Assembly (NCBI GenBank): GCA_964418425.1
Contig: CAYQLT010000023.1
Span: 1 to 39,982 of the forward strand
DNA length: 39,982 nt
Reading direction: 5' to 3'
From: CAYQLT01 sp964418425
Lineage (GTDB): Bacteria > Bacillota > Limnochordia > Limnochordales > Geochordaceae
The notes below the pieces were generated by a model. The model saw only the letters and a program-made list of their open reading frames with translations, was not told where the DNA came from and made no database searches. Of this stretch, positions 1-7,974 are shown in pieces (the first letter of the stretch is position 1; the number at the start of each line of letters is the position of its first letter). The translations under genes were made by a program, and so were the position numbers.

Positions 1-84
1 GCCGCCCGCACCACCGAGCGCCTGCCTACCGGCAGCGCCGCCGGCATCTGCTCGCTATCGCCCGCCGGCATCCCCCATCCCCTC

Positions 85-771
85 CTACAGCCTTTCCCAC
101 AGCCACACCGGTGTCATGCGCAGCAGCGCCGCGCTGAGCGACGTATAGGTGCCCGTCAAAAGCAGCACCCCCACCAGGGAGACCAGGACCCCGGCGGAAC
201 GCTGCACCCAGCCGGCGAAGCGAGCCCCGCGCCGCACCCATCCGGCAGCCCGGTCGGCAAATGCGCCCGCCAGGAGAAAAGGCGTCGCCAGTCCAAGAGA
301 ATAGCCGGCCAGCAGCGTGGCCGCCCACGGATTGGCCTCCACGGCGGTCAGGGTGAGAATCGCCCCCAGAACCGGCCCGATGCACGGGGTCCACCCGGCC
401 CCGAACGCCACCCCCAGCGCCAGCGCACCGAAGGGGCCCGAGCCCTTGGGCCGGAAGTTCCAACGCAGTGTCCTCGACAGCACCGGGATCTCGAGGCCGA
501 GCAGGCACAGCCCGCACAGGAGAACCACCGCTCCCCCCACCCGGGCCATGGGGGCCTTGTAGGCATGAAGCAACGAACCCAGGAAGGTGAACGGAAGCCC
601 CAGGAGAAGGAAAACCAGGCTGAAGCCCAGAGTGAAGAACAGGGCGTTTTTCAAAGGACGGCCCTGGCCGCCCCCCAAAAGAAGGAGGTAGGTGGGCACC
701 AGTGGCAGGATGCAGGGGGAAAGGAAGGAGGCCACGCCGGCCATGAAAGCAATCGGCAGGCTGACGCTCAC
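85..771 (-). CDS. ccdA: CcdA/SoxV-type thiol-disulfide membrane transporter
   Basis: This 228-residue protein looks like a CcdA-family membrane protein, which carries reducing equivalents from cytoplasmic thioredoxin across the membrane. About six hydrophobic segments are visible. The two family cysteines are in place: C20 in the motif LSPCILPLVP of the first segment, and C130 in GWTPCIGP at the start of the fourth. It is the last gene of the sox operon, 85 bp after the DUF302 gene, and the operon begins with a thioredoxin-like SoxW. The natural inference is the SoxV role, reducing SoxW, which in turn keeps the SoxY cysteine reduced. It could also serve cytochrome c maturation, which the haem proteins SoxA and SoxX need. 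Its length is normal for the short CcdA form. Confidence 0.9.
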   Translation of the reverse strand: MSVSLPIAFMAGVASFLSPCILPLVPTYLLLLGGGQGRPLKNALFFTLGFSLVFLLLGLPFTFLGSLLHAYKAPMARVGGAVVLLCGLCLLGLEIPVLSRTLRWNFRPKGSGPFGALALGVAFGAGWTPCIGPVLGAILTLTAVEANPWAATLLAGYSLGLATPFLLAGAFADRAAGWVRRGARFAGWVQRSAGVLVSLVGVLLLTGTYTSLSAALLRMTPVWLWERL

Positions 772-856
772 AGCCTCACCCCCGCATTCCCAACCTGCCC
801 GCCCGGCGCCGCCGGCCTCCCTGCTGTGACCTCCACCATCGCCCCGGCCCGCATGG

Positions 857-1990
857 TCACTGAGCCCCCAGGTCCTTGAACGCCTCGATCATCAGGCCGT
901 ACGCCTCCTCCGCCGCCTCCAGGGCGGGGGGCGTAAGGCCCGGAAACATGGGAACCAGACTATCCAGGTCCACCGTGCCCACCACCACGTCGGGGCCGTC
1001 CGCAAACAGGAAGACCCGGCAGGGCGCAGCCATCCCGAAGCTGGGTACCTCCTTGAATATGACCTCCCCGTACGAGAGGTTGCAGGCCAGAAGCTGGCGC
1101 ACCGGCCCGACCGTGAGGGAATCCACCACGTTGAGGTTGTACCCCTGCAGGGCCGCTTCGAGAAACACCTGGGCCTCATCCAGTTCCATCGCGCTCACCC
1201 GAAGCGTGCGGGCGACCTCCCCCGTCACACGCCACCCCAGCGCCGGAGCAACGGCAGGCCAGCCGAGAAGAGCCGCCAGGTACACCCCCGACAGCGCGGC
1301 CAGCGCGCCCCCGCTGACCTTCCACGCCCGGCTCCGCCTCCCCACCCCCGGAGCCCGCACGGCCCCAAACCATCCGATGGCGACCAGCAACAGGCCGGCT
1401 GCCACCAGCGCCCACAGCACCGCCCTCACCGGCCGGCCGCTCTCGCCAGAGGGCACCTGCAGCAGGCGCATCAAAAGGCGCCGGGCCGCTGGCTCCCGCT
1501 GCACCAGGGGCCCGAGGCTTGCCAGAGCCTCGTGCAGGCGCGCGAAACTCTGCCGCAGCGTCCGTTCGGTCCCCGGCGTGAGCGTGACCTCCTCCGTCCG
1601 CGGGGAGGGCGTAAGGAGAGCAAGGATCGTGTTGATCTCCAGAGTGCCCAGGGTTACCTCCCCCGGACGGTCGCTGTAGACGTAGACGGTCGGGGGAAGA
1701 AAGGCCGCCAGGGACGGCCGTTCGGCCACCGCTGCCTCCATGGCCCGGTCGGCGGCCAGCATGACCAGCACGTAGGGCATGAACTCGGCCCCTCGCCCCC
1801 GCACGCCCTGGCCGACGTCGAAGGTGCGGTAGACGGCCAGCCCCTCCCGGGCCAAGGCGGCCTCGAGGGCCTTGACGGCCTGCTCGACCTCCCCTTGAAC
1901 CCGAACCTCCACCACCGGCTGCGCCCTGGCCGGCGCCGGAACCAGGGCAACGCCCGCGCCGAGCGCCACCGCCAGCAACCTGCGCATCAC
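857..1990 (-). CDS. Exported membrane-anchored protein with two DUF302 domains
   Basis: The 377-residue product begins with a signal peptide (about residues 1-23, ending in APARA). A DUF302-like domain follows at about 30-160, then two hydrophobic segments at about 190-210 and 228-250, and a second DUF302-like domain at about 265-375. The repeated pattern is a stretch resembling 'EVPSFGMAAPCRVFLF' or 'FMPYVLVMLAAD' followed by VxxGTxxxxS/N. Two cysteines (LACNL and AAPCRV) occur only in the second domain. DUF302 proteins are often found beside sulfur-oxidation genes, but their biochemical role is not settled. It lies 22 bp after soxB in the same operon, so a role at the membrane in sulfur-intermediate handling is an inference from context only. 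Confidence 0.75.
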   Translation of the reverse strand: MMRRLLAVALGAGVALVPAPARAQPVVEVRVQGEVEQAVKALEAALAREGLAVYRTFDVGQGVRGRGAEFMPYVLVMLAADRAMEAAVAERPSLAAFLPPTVYVYSDRPGEVTLGTLEINTILALLTPSPRTEEVTLTPGTERTLRQSFARLHEALASLGPLVQREPAARRLLMRLLQVPSGESGRPVRAVLWALVAAGLLLVAIGWFGAVRAPGVGRRSRAWKVSGGALAALSGVYLAALLGWPAVAPALGWRVTGEVARTLRVSAMELDEAQVFLEAALQGYNLNVVDSLTVGPVRQLLACNLSYGEVIFKEVPSFGMAAPCRVFLFADGPDVVVGTVDLDSLVPMFPGLTPPALEAAEEAYGLMIEAFKDLGAQ

Positions 1991-2012
1991 GGCCCCACCT
2001 TTCGGGAAGGCC

Positions 2013-3743
2013 TCAGGATGGCGACGGATTGTACGCCTGGTCCAGCACCCGGACGTTCGGGGCGCTCTCCACCTTGACGACCTTCACCTGCCGCACGTAC
2101 TCGGCGACGATATCGTAGATGGGCCGGGGCTCATACTTCTCCAGCAGGGTCCCCGCGTTTTGCAGGTTGCCTCCGTAGGCTGCCACGACGTACTCACGCT
2201 CCGGCACAAGCGGCCGGCCGCGTACCGTGAGGTTGCGGATGCGGTCCCCCTGCCGGGCGGACAGCATCAGGTCGTAGGAGGCGCCGTGAAGCCGGGACAT
2301 GTCACCTCCCTGCTGGTAGAAGGGATCGGGCTGGAAGACGTTTTCCGCGATATCCTCCAGCACCTGTTTGAGCCGGGCCCCTTCCATCCTGAAGACGTAC
2401 ACCTCCGGATAGGTCAGGGCCGTGAAATCCAGCACCTTTTCGAAGGTCACCGGCTGCCCGGGCAGCACCGTGGTGCCCCATCGAAATCCCGGAGAAAAGG
2501 CGATCTCCACCTCCGGGTAGGCCGCCTCCATGGCCATGCCCGCCAGCCGGTCGAAGGTGGAAAAGACGGTGTCTCGTTTGAACAAGAGCGTCTCGGTGGT
2601 TCCCAGCACTTCGTCCAGCTTTTCGCGGAAGGGCGCACGGGCCTCCTCGATGAGCCGCTCCGCCTCCGGGTCCGGCTCCAGGACGGCGGGAAGAACCGGG
2701 AAAAGGTGGAGCCGCACATCCTCCAGGGCGCCCTTGCGCACCTGCAGGTCGATGCGGCCGAGAAACTTCCCCCCGCTGCCCACCGAGACGATGCGGGTCG
2801 GCCCGACCCGCACCACGCTCGGGGTGATGTCATGGGTGTGGCTGGTCACGATCAGATCGATCCCCTGCACCCTGCGCGCCAGCCCCGTGTCCAGCGGCAA
2901 CCCGTTGTGGGAGAGGAGCACGACCACGTCCACGCCCTCGTCCCTCAGCTCGTCCACGTACCGCTGCAGCTCGTGCTCCCGCACGCCGAAGGAGAGACCC
3001 TCGGTGAACCGCACCGGGTGGGCGACCCGCACGTAGGGGAAGGACGCGCCCACCACGCCGATGGCGTATCCGCTCACGTGGTGGATCGCGTAAGGCTCGT
3101 AGAGGGGATCGCCGAACAGGTCGTCCACCACGTTGAAACTCAAAAACCGCGCCGCCAGCTGCTGCAAGCGCTCATCGAAGCGTTCTCGCCCCAGGGTGAA
3201 CTCCCAGTGGGCCACCATGTGGTCGTACCCGGTGAGGTTCATCCAGTCCACCACGGCGTTGCCCTCCGTCAACAGCCCAAGGCCGCTGGTGACCCACGTA
3301 TCCCCGGCGTCCAGCGTCAGCACCCGGTCTCGGCCCAGAAGCTCCCGCTGGCGCCGGATCAGGGCGGTGAGGTACGCCCCGCCCCCCATGACACCGAAGC
3401 GCCGGGCCAGCTCCGGAAAGTCGACGCAGGTCATGAAGTAGGCCTCCAGGCTACCCGGCCGGATCCCCCAGTGGCGAAGGAACTCCTCCCCCGCCACGTA
3501 TCCGGGGGTGTTGCGGAGGTTTTGGGGGGCCAGCAGGTTGGGCGGTTCCATCAGGTAATGGGGCTGCAGGTGGCCGTGCAGGTCCGCCGTCACCAACAGC
3601 GTCACGTTGCCAAACGGCTCCTTGTCGTACAGCGACGCCGCGTCGGCCTCCAGGAGCCGGGAGATGGCACGGGCCGGTCTCGCCGGCGCGAGCACACCTG
3701 CTGCCGCGAGCAACCTCAAGATATCCCGGCGTGTGACGCCCAT
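2013..3743 (-). CDS. soxB: SoxB, thiosulfohydrolase of the Sox system
   Basis: SoxB hydrolyses the terminal sulfonate of SoxY-bound thiosulfate, releasing sulfate; the enzyme is a dimanganese member of the 5'-nucleotidase family. The protein is about 576 residues. A twin-arginine signal (TRRDILRLLAAAG) is followed by the metallophosphatase half, with DLHGHL near residue 55, GDTW, the SoxB-specific HWEF, SHNG and TSHTHD. The C-terminal 5'-nucleotidase domain includes GGNLQNAGTLLEKY near the end. I chose the second ATG (3743), which follows GGTGGGGGG; an ATG five codons upstream (3758) is possible. The residue before HWEF is Ala (VAHWEF). It lies 125 bp after soxX and 22 bp before the DUF302 gene. 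Confidence 0.96.
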   Translation of the reverse strand: MGVTRRDILRLLAAAGVLAPARPARAISRLLEADAASLYDKEPFGNVTLLVTADLHGHLQPHYLMEPPNLLAPQNLRNTPGYVAGEEFLRHWGIRPGSLEAYFMTCVDFPELARRFGVMGGGAYLTALIRRQRELLGRDRVLTLDAGDTWVTSGLGLLTEGNAVVDWMNLTGYDHMVAHWEFTLGRERFDERLQQLAARFLSFNVVDDLFGDPLYEPYAIHHVSGYAIGVVGASFPYVRVAHPVRFTEGLSFGVREHELQRYVDELRDEGVDVVVLLSHNGLPLDTGLARRVQGIDLIVTSHTHDITPSVVRVGPTRIVSVGSGGKFLGRIDLQVRKGALEDVRLHLFPVLPAVLEPDPEAERLIEEARAPFREKLDEVLGTTETLLFKRDTVFSTFDRLAGMAMEAAYPEVEIAFSPGFRWGTTVLPGQPVTFEKVLDFTALTYPEVYVFRMEGARLKQVLEDIAENVFQPDPFYQQGGDMSRLHGASYDLMLSARQGDRIRNLTVRGRPLVPEREYVVAAYGGNLQNAGTLLEKYEPRPIYDIVAEYVRQVKVVKVESAPNVRVLDQAYNPSPS

Positions 3744-3868
3744 CGGCCCCCCACCCATCTCCTCATGCCCGACACACTGCCAGCTCCCCGACCGCCCTGA
3801 CCGCTTCAGTCCGCCCGCGCCCGCCGCGTCAACCCGGCCGGCCGCGCCGCTTCATCCGGCGGGGCGCC

Positions 3869-4438
3869 TCACCGCTTCAGGCCAGGATTGATGGGAGATG
3901 CCGGCTCCAGCAGGTAGGCCACCACGTGGGCGACCTCCTCCGGGGTCAGGATGCCGTGTACCCCGGCCCGGTACATGGTCGAACACGGGACGAAGGCCCA
4001 GGAGTTGTAGATCTTCTCGTAGGTGTACTGAACCACCTCCCGGGACCGCCCCCGCATGCCGTAGTTGGTCAGCGGCGGCCCCACATTGCCCGCAGCCAGC
4101 TCCCGGGGGTCGCCCTGGTGGCAGGCATAGCAGTTGCCCTTGCGGGGATCGGCGAAGAGCTTCTCCCCCTGCTGCCAATCGCCCACGAGCTGGCCGGACG
4201 CAGGGTAGCGGATCAGCTGCTTTTGGGCCTGCAAGAAGCCAGGTACCAGCTCCTGGGGTATCCGATCTCGAAACCGGGAACACATGGCCTGCCCCTCGTC
4301 CAGCTCCACGGAACGGGCAAACCCGGATCCGCTGGAGCGGATGACCTGCTCGACGTTGTCGCTCTCCGCGGCTGCCAGGCCCGCCGCGCCCGCAAGGACC
4401 ACCACCAGGGCCAGCGCCTTCCACGCCTTCTGCTTCAT
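3869..4438 (-). CDS. soxX: SoxX, monohaem c-type cytochrome subunit of SoxAX
   Basis: SoxX pairs with SoxA to join thiosulfate oxidatively to the cysteine of SoxY and takes up the electrons. The protein is 189 residues from the chosen ATG, which precedes the signal peptide MKQKAWKAL...AAA; an in-frame upstream start at 4477 would add 13 residues ahead of the signal and looks wrong. A single haem-binding motif CYACH spans C103-H107, and the likely distal methionine ligand is M155 in PCSTMYR. The stretch after the haem, GNVGPPLTNYGMRGRS, is typical of the family. It follows soxA by 13 bp. The extra cysteine C152 beside the axial Met and a second at about C53 could form a disulfide. Confidence 0.93.
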   Translation of the reverse strand: MKQKAWKALALVVVLAGAAGLAAAESDNVEQVIRSSGSGFARSVELDEGQAMCSRFRDRIPQELVPGFLQAQKQLIRYPASGQLVGDWQQGEKLFADPRKGNCYACHQGDPRELAAGNVGPPLTNYGMRGRSREVVQYTYEKIYNSWAFVPCSTMYRAGVHGILTPEEVAHVVAYLLEPASPINPGLKR

Positions 4439-4451
4439 CGCTGCCCCCTCC

Positions 4452-5252
4452 TCAGCGAACGAATCCAGGGGCGTCAACGGGGGTTCCGTTGGCCAGGTAG
4501 CTCAGATAGACCTCCAGGGCGATGATCGCGTCGGAGTAAAGATCGGGCGCGTCCACCCGAACCTGACGGTAGCAGCCCTGGATGCGATCCTCCATGGTCC
4601 ACAGCTGATCGTTGCTGAACCGGTACGCCGGCCAGTGGGAGGCCACTGCGTCCTCCTTCACCGCGGCCAGGGTCTGCAGCCGGATCCGCTTGCGCTGGTT
4701 CGTGTCATGGCAGGTCGCGCACGAGAAATCCATCTTGCCGGCCCGGCGGTACCACAGGGCCTCACCAGCCTGATACAACGCCCGAACCTTGGGGTGGTCC
4801 AGGCTGACCTGCAGTGGGTAGCCGTTGGATCGGGACGCCACGAAGGCTGCAATCGCTACCACTTCACTGCGCTTGATCTCCTCGGGCCGCAGCCCCAGGA
4901 CCGTGATCATGCAGCTGCGGATCCGGCTGTCCAGGTCCTCCACCTTCTGTGTGTCCTCGAAGAACCGGGGCATCCGGGCATAGGCGCCCTCCAGACCGAA
5001 CTCGCCCGTGCCCCCCCAGTAGCAGTCCGCTAGAGACTTGCCGTTGGGGCCGCGCGGTTGAAAGAAGAGCTCCTCCCCTTGCGCGACAAAGAGCTCTCCG
5101 GGCAGGATGCCGCTGGTTTCCAGGATGAGCTGCTTTTGCCGGGCCACCTCTTCGGCGGCCGACTGGGTCGACTGCCCGCCGGCCAGCGGGCCCGCCGCCA
5201 CGACAAGGCTCAGCGCCATCCCCCCAGCTGCAAGCAGCCAGCGCTTTCTCAC
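4452..5252 (-). CDS. soxA: SoxA, monohaem c-type cytochrome subunit of SoxAX
   Basis: SoxA carries the active-site haem of the SoxAX complex, which couples thiosulfate to SoxY. The protein has 266 residues with an N-terminal signal peptide (about 1-26). The haem motif is CATCH at C178-H182, and the likely cysteine (persulfide) axial ligand is C227 in GCYRQ. The N-terminal half, which binds a second haem in di-haem SoxA proteins, has no CxxCH; it keeps only C77 and C114, which in monohaem family members form a disulfide. This is therefore the one-haem type. The start is GTG at 5252, preceded by a strong AAGGAGGG site. It sits 13 bp from both soxZ and soxX. Confidence 0.95.
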   Translation of the reverse strand: MRKRWLLAAGGMALSLVVAAGPLAGGQSTQSAAEEVARQKQLILETSGILPGELFVAQGEELFFQPRGPNGKSLADCYWGGTGEFGLEGAYARMPRFFEDTQKVEDLDSRIRSCMITVLGLRPEEIKRSEVVAIAAFVASRSNGYPLQVSLDHPKVRALYQAGEALWYRRAGKMDFSCATCHDTNQRKRIRLQTLAAVKEDAVASHWPAYRFSNDQLWTMEDRIQGCYRQVRVDAPDLYSDAIIALEVYLSYLANGTPVDAPGFVR

Positions 5253-5265
5253 CGTCGAGCCCTCC

Positions 5266-5598
5266 TTAGACGACTGTCAGCTTCAGCTCTTTCTCCCCGG
5301 TCTCGCCCTTCAGGTCGCGGTAGCGTACCCGCACGGTCCCGGACTTCTCCGCCCGCATCTTGAAGGCAAAGAGGGGATTTGCGCTCACGCCTCCCCGGGG
5401 GGACATCCGGGCCAGGAGCTGACCGTCAAAGTCGACCTCCAGGTGCTGGATGTAGTTGGCGGGAATCAGCTGCCCCTTCGAGTCCCGGCGGGTGCCGGGT
5501 TCCATGGGGTGCATGATGACGATCTGGACCTTGATCTCCTCCCCGGCCTTCGGCCTGGCAGGGGTCGAACGAATCAGGATGCTCGCCACCGTCGCCAC
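5266..5598 (-). CDS. soxZ: SoxZ, sulfur-carrier complex subunit
   Basis: SoxZ is the small immunoglobulin-fold partner that holds SoxY in the SoxYZ sulfur-carrier complex. The product has 110 residues, the normal family length, and no signal peptide; in the family it is exported bound to SoxY. Recognisable stretches are IRSTPARPKAGEEI near the N-terminus, the MHPMEPGTRRD motif near residue 30, and the C-terminal beta strands (VRVRYRD...). It begins 4 bp after soxY ends, so the two are certainly co-transcribed and probably translated together. Confidence 0.96.
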   Translation of the reverse strand: MATVASILIRSTPARPKAGEEIKVQIVIMHPMEPGTRRDSKGQLIPANYIQHLEVDFDGQLLARMSPRGGVSANPLFAFKMRAEKSGTVRVRYRDLKGETGEKELKLTVV

Positions 5599-5602
5599 CT
5601 CC

Positions 5603-6082
5603 TCAGCCGCAACCGCCCAGCGTGACCCGAACCACCTGGCTGGCCATCAAGAGGCGCCCGTCGGCGTCCTCCACCAGCGCCCGCACCGGAGCGGTCTCCG
5701 CCAGGCGAACCCGCGTGGCGAAATAGACGCTGGAGGCCAGGGGGCCCAGCTGCAGGGTAAACACGTGGGGAATGGGATTGCGGTCGATGAAGAGATGCAT
5801 CGCCTTCACCTGCGCGGGGGGCAGCGTCGACTCGATCTCCACGGGGACATTGGCCCCCGACTCCGCGATGGTGGGGGCCACCAGCTTCACCAGGTTCGAC
5901 GGCACAAGGTCGCTAAAGCCCCGTCCCAGCACCTCCCGCAGCGCCTTGTCGAGCCTTTCCGGGTCGGCCACGCTCTCCTCCGTCTCCCCGGCCTGCTGGG
6001 CCATTGCCGGCGAGAACTGCCCCGCCACGGCGGCCAGCCCCACCGACAGCCCGGCCAGTCGCAGAAACTCCCTTCTACGCAC
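5603..6082 (-). CDS. soxY: SoxY, covalent sulfur carrier
   Basis: SoxY carries thiosulfate-derived sulfur on a cysteine near its C-terminus while SoxAX and SoxB act on it. The 159-residue product starts with a twin-arginine signal (RRREFLRLAGLSVG), consistent with export of the folded SoxYZ pair. The GTG start at 6082 lies eight bases after GGGAGG and overlaps the end of soxW by 8 bp. The C-terminal arm reads TLGGCG and then stops, so the carrier cysteine (C158) is followed by one glycine instead of the usual two (GGCGG). The body (NLVKLVAPTIAESGANVPVEI) is typical of the family. Confidence 0.96.
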   Translation of the reverse strand: MRRREFLRLAGLSVGLAAVAGQFSPAMAQQAGETEESVADPERLDKALREVLGRGFSDLVPSNLVKLVAPTIAESGANVPVEIESTLPPAQVKAMHLFIDRNPIPHVFTLQLGPLASSVYFATRVRLAETAPVRALVEDADGRLLMASQVVRVTLGGCG

Positions 6083-6554
6083 ACCGTTCACCTCCCAACG
6101 CCCTGGCACACATATCCCGCAGCTCCTGCCCGAACTGCCTGGCGGTGCGGGCCCCCACCAGCCGGCCGACCTCTTCCCATCCGGAAGCCTGCAACGCCAG
6201 AAAGACGAAGGTAGGGGTGCCGACCACCCGGAAGCGGCGGGCCAGGGACTGCCCTTCGGGCTCGTCCATGTTGACCAGCGCCACCACGTAGTGGTCCCGC
6301 AGGTAGTCGGAGACCGCCGGATCGGGAAGGACGAAGGTATCCATCTGCCAGCAGTACGGGCAGGTAGCGCTCCAGAAATAGGCCATCACCGCCCGCCCGT
6401 GCTCCCGGGCGAGCCCGGTGGCATCCTCGAACGCATACCACCGCTCGAAGTCCACCGGCTCCAATGCTTGTCCGCGGATCCCGATCGACCCGGCCAGCAC
6501 CAAGCTGCCGACCAAAAGCCCGCGCAACCAAAGCCGCCTTCCAACAGCCGACAC
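6075..6554 (-). CDS. soxW: SoxW-like periplasmic thioredoxin
   Basis: The 159-residue product is a thioredoxin-fold protein with the redox motif CPYC (C65 to C68) in WSATCPYCWQM. It has the cis-proline signature VVGTPTFVFL further on and an N-terminal hydrophobic signal/anchor (about residues 9-28). In Sox systems SoxW, kept reduced by SoxV/CcdA, reactivates SoxY; a ccdA gene ends this operon, which supports the assignment. The GTG start at 6554 follows GGGGGAG; longer in-frame starts up to 6656 add only low-complexity sequence ahead of the signal. It is the first gene of the sox operon and overlaps soxY by 8 bp. A general DsbD-linked role cannot be excluded. Confidence 0.85.
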   Translation of the reverse strand: MSAVGRRLWLRGLLVGSLVLAGSIGIRGQALEPVDFERWYAFEDATGLAREHGRAVMAYFWSATCPYCWQMDTFVLPDPAVSDYLRDHYVVALVNMDEPEGQSLARRFRVVGTPTFVFLALQASGWEEVGRLVGARTARQFGQELRDMCARALGGERCA

Positions 6555-6737
6555 GCTCGTCTCCCCCCGCCCCTTCGGCCCCGGGTCACGGGCCGCCGGC
6601 GCCTGGCCCGGCCCGGCGCCACCTCCCTGCGGCCGGGCTCTGGCCAGATCCATCAAGGCCCCTGAGGCCGGCAGGTGGGCAATACCCTCCCCATGTATCC
6701 ATTCAAGCGGGCGGCCATGATTTAAAAAACGGGTAAA

Positions 6738-6753
6738 ATACCACCTTGGGTAT
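6738..6753. promoter_or_regulatory. Small inverted repeat between sox and shdr operons
   Basis: The sequence ATACC-N6-GGTAT is an exact inverted repeat with 5-bp arms. It lies in an AT-rich patch between the two divergent sulfur operons, about 40 bp upstream of the -35 element of the shdr-side promoter. It could be a regulator-binding site, for example for an ArsR-type sulfur regulator as known in other sHdr organisms, but no such regulator gene is in the window. The assignment is speculative. Confidence 0.3.
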
Positions 6754-6791
6754 GAGGTCTACTTGAACCACAGCCCCTCCACGGCGACGGA

Positions 6792-6820
6792 TTGACTGGC
6801 GTACCCGCTTAGCACATAAT
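6792..6820 (+). promoter_or_regulatory. Sigma-70-type promoter for the shdr operon
   Basis: TTGACT at 6792-6797 and CATAAT at 6815-6820 are separated by exactly 17 bp, and each differs from consensus at one base. The promoter points toward hdrC1, with transcription expected near 6827. It is the best promoter match in the divergent sox-shdr region. A second, weaker candidate (TTGACG at 7070, TACGGT at 7093, 17 bp spacing) lies closer to the gene. Confidence 0.7.
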
Positions 6821-7278
6821 ATACGCTAACAACGGGCCGGTTCCTTCTGAGACCGGTTCCCGAGTTGGGCGCTTTCGGTGAAGTAGACGGTATACACGCC
6901 GGGAGGGCGAGAGCCGGGCGAATTACCCCGCGGGGCTTCGCATCCGCGTCGGCCAGGGCATACCCGTGTGACCAGCCTGAGTACGATTCTCACCCTGCCA
7001 GGCAGGAAGACCGCTTCGCGGATCGTAGCTTACCCTGGGCACGGAAGCGTTGTGATGACGGGCACGGGCTTGACGGTGCCGTTCGAATACCTTACGGTGC
7101 TTGGTAATGGCCCCACACGCCGCCAAAGGCGCCGTGGCAGCCCGGATGGCCACTGAGGTGCCGGGGCTGGCTCGCCGTCGCCGACTCAGATGGGCTTCGC
7201 GGCGCCGGACACCTGCGCCGTGATGGGCCGGACGCCCTCTGAGGCGCCGGGCAGCTTTCAGAGAAAGGAGGTTTGGGT
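6821..7278 (+). other. Long untranslated leader ahead of hdrC1
   Basis: About 450 bp separate the promoter from the hdrC1 start with no convincing gene. Features visible are an 8-bp direct repeat CCGGTTCC (about 6838 and 6854), several GC-rich potential hairpins such as GTGGC-N10-GCCAC near 7134-7153, and two related phrases CTGAGGTGCCGGG and CTGAGGCGCCGGG about 85 bp apart. A GTG-initiated 62-codon frame at 6968-7156 lacks a ribosome binding site and resembles nothing known to me. No known riboswitch class could be matched with confidence. The leader ends with AAAGGAGGT just before the hdrC1 start. Confidence 0.4.
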
Positions 7279-7974
7279 TTGCCGACCGCTGTCCAGAAAT
7301 ACGCGGACGTGTCCTACGAGGAGAAGGAGCGCCTGTTCCTTCAGGTAAAGGCGGATCCCCGCTACGAGCACTACCTGTACGGCTGCTACGAGTGCGGTAT
7401 CTGCGTCGCCTCCTGCCCATCCGCCCGGTTCTACGACTTCAGCCCTCGCCGCATCGCCCAGACCATGAGCCGGGAGGACGTGGAGACGTTCTACGAGATC
7501 CTGGTCGAGGATATCTGGAACTGCTCGCAGTGCTTCTCGTGTAACCGATGTCCCAGGCACAACTCGCCCGGGGGCATCGTCACCATCATGCGGGAGGTGG
7601 CCGTGAAAAACGGCCTGGAAAGCGCCAAGGAGGCCCTCGAGGGGTACGGGCGGGTTATCTACAAGATCATTTCCATGGGTACCCAGGTCTCGCCGGACAT
7701 GCTGCAGGTGGACGCGTTCCCCGACTGGGGCCCCGACGTGCGAGCGGTGGCGGAAAACCTGGAGGTCTGGCGCAAGGCCATCCCGCCGGAGACCCTCCAC
7801 ACCACCAACACGGCCTGGCGGGTCGACCAGAAGACCATCACGGAGCTCTACCTCATCTGGCACATGACCGGGGTACTGGAGATGATCCGGGAGGTGGATT
7901 CCAGCCTGCACGACATCCTCAGCGAGATCATGGAGGACACCCTGATGGAGCACGGTTACGTGCTGGAAGGCTGA
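7279..7974 (+). CDS. hdrC1: sHdrC1, iron-sulfur subunit of the sulfur-oxidising Hdr complex
   Basis: The 231-residue protein is an HdrC-type electron-transfer subunit with two cysteine clusters. The first is a standard C36-x2-C-x2-C-x3-C46-P. The second is C82-x2-C-x2-C-x2-C91-P, one residue shorter in its last interval than a classical ferredoxin motif. The region after it (HNSPGGIVTIMREVA) is typical of HdrC. It opens the cluster C1-B1-A-H-B3, the order known for sHdr complexes that oxidise protein-bound sulfur in the cytoplasm. The TTG start at 7279 lies six bases after AAAGGAGG; a TTG at 7273 is too close. It is cytoplasmic, with no signal or membrane segment. Confidence 0.9.
   Translation: MPTAVQKYADVSYEEKERLFLQVKADPRYEHYLYGCYECGICVASCPSARFYDFSPRRIAQTMSREDVETFYEILVEDIWNCSQCFSCNRCPRHNSPGGIVTIMREVAVKNGLESAKEALEGYGRVIYKIISMGTQVSPDMLQVDAFPDWGPDVRAVAENLEVWRKAIPPETLHTTNTAWRVDQKTITELYLIWHMTGVLEMIREVDSSLHDILSEIMEDTLMEHGYVLEG

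Noticed and set aside
2160..3800. A 546-codon open frame opposite soxB
   Set aside because: It is a low-complexity His/Pro/Arg/Gln-rich reading of GC-rich coding DNA; the soxB frame is unambiguous.
6968..7156. A 62-codon frame in the shdr leader
   Set aside because: No ribosome binding site and no recognisable similarity; kept only as a note in the leader entry.
7134..7175. GCCACTG phrase suggesting a cobalamin riboswitch
   Set aside because: The surrounding conserved boxes and spacing of the B12 class are not present.
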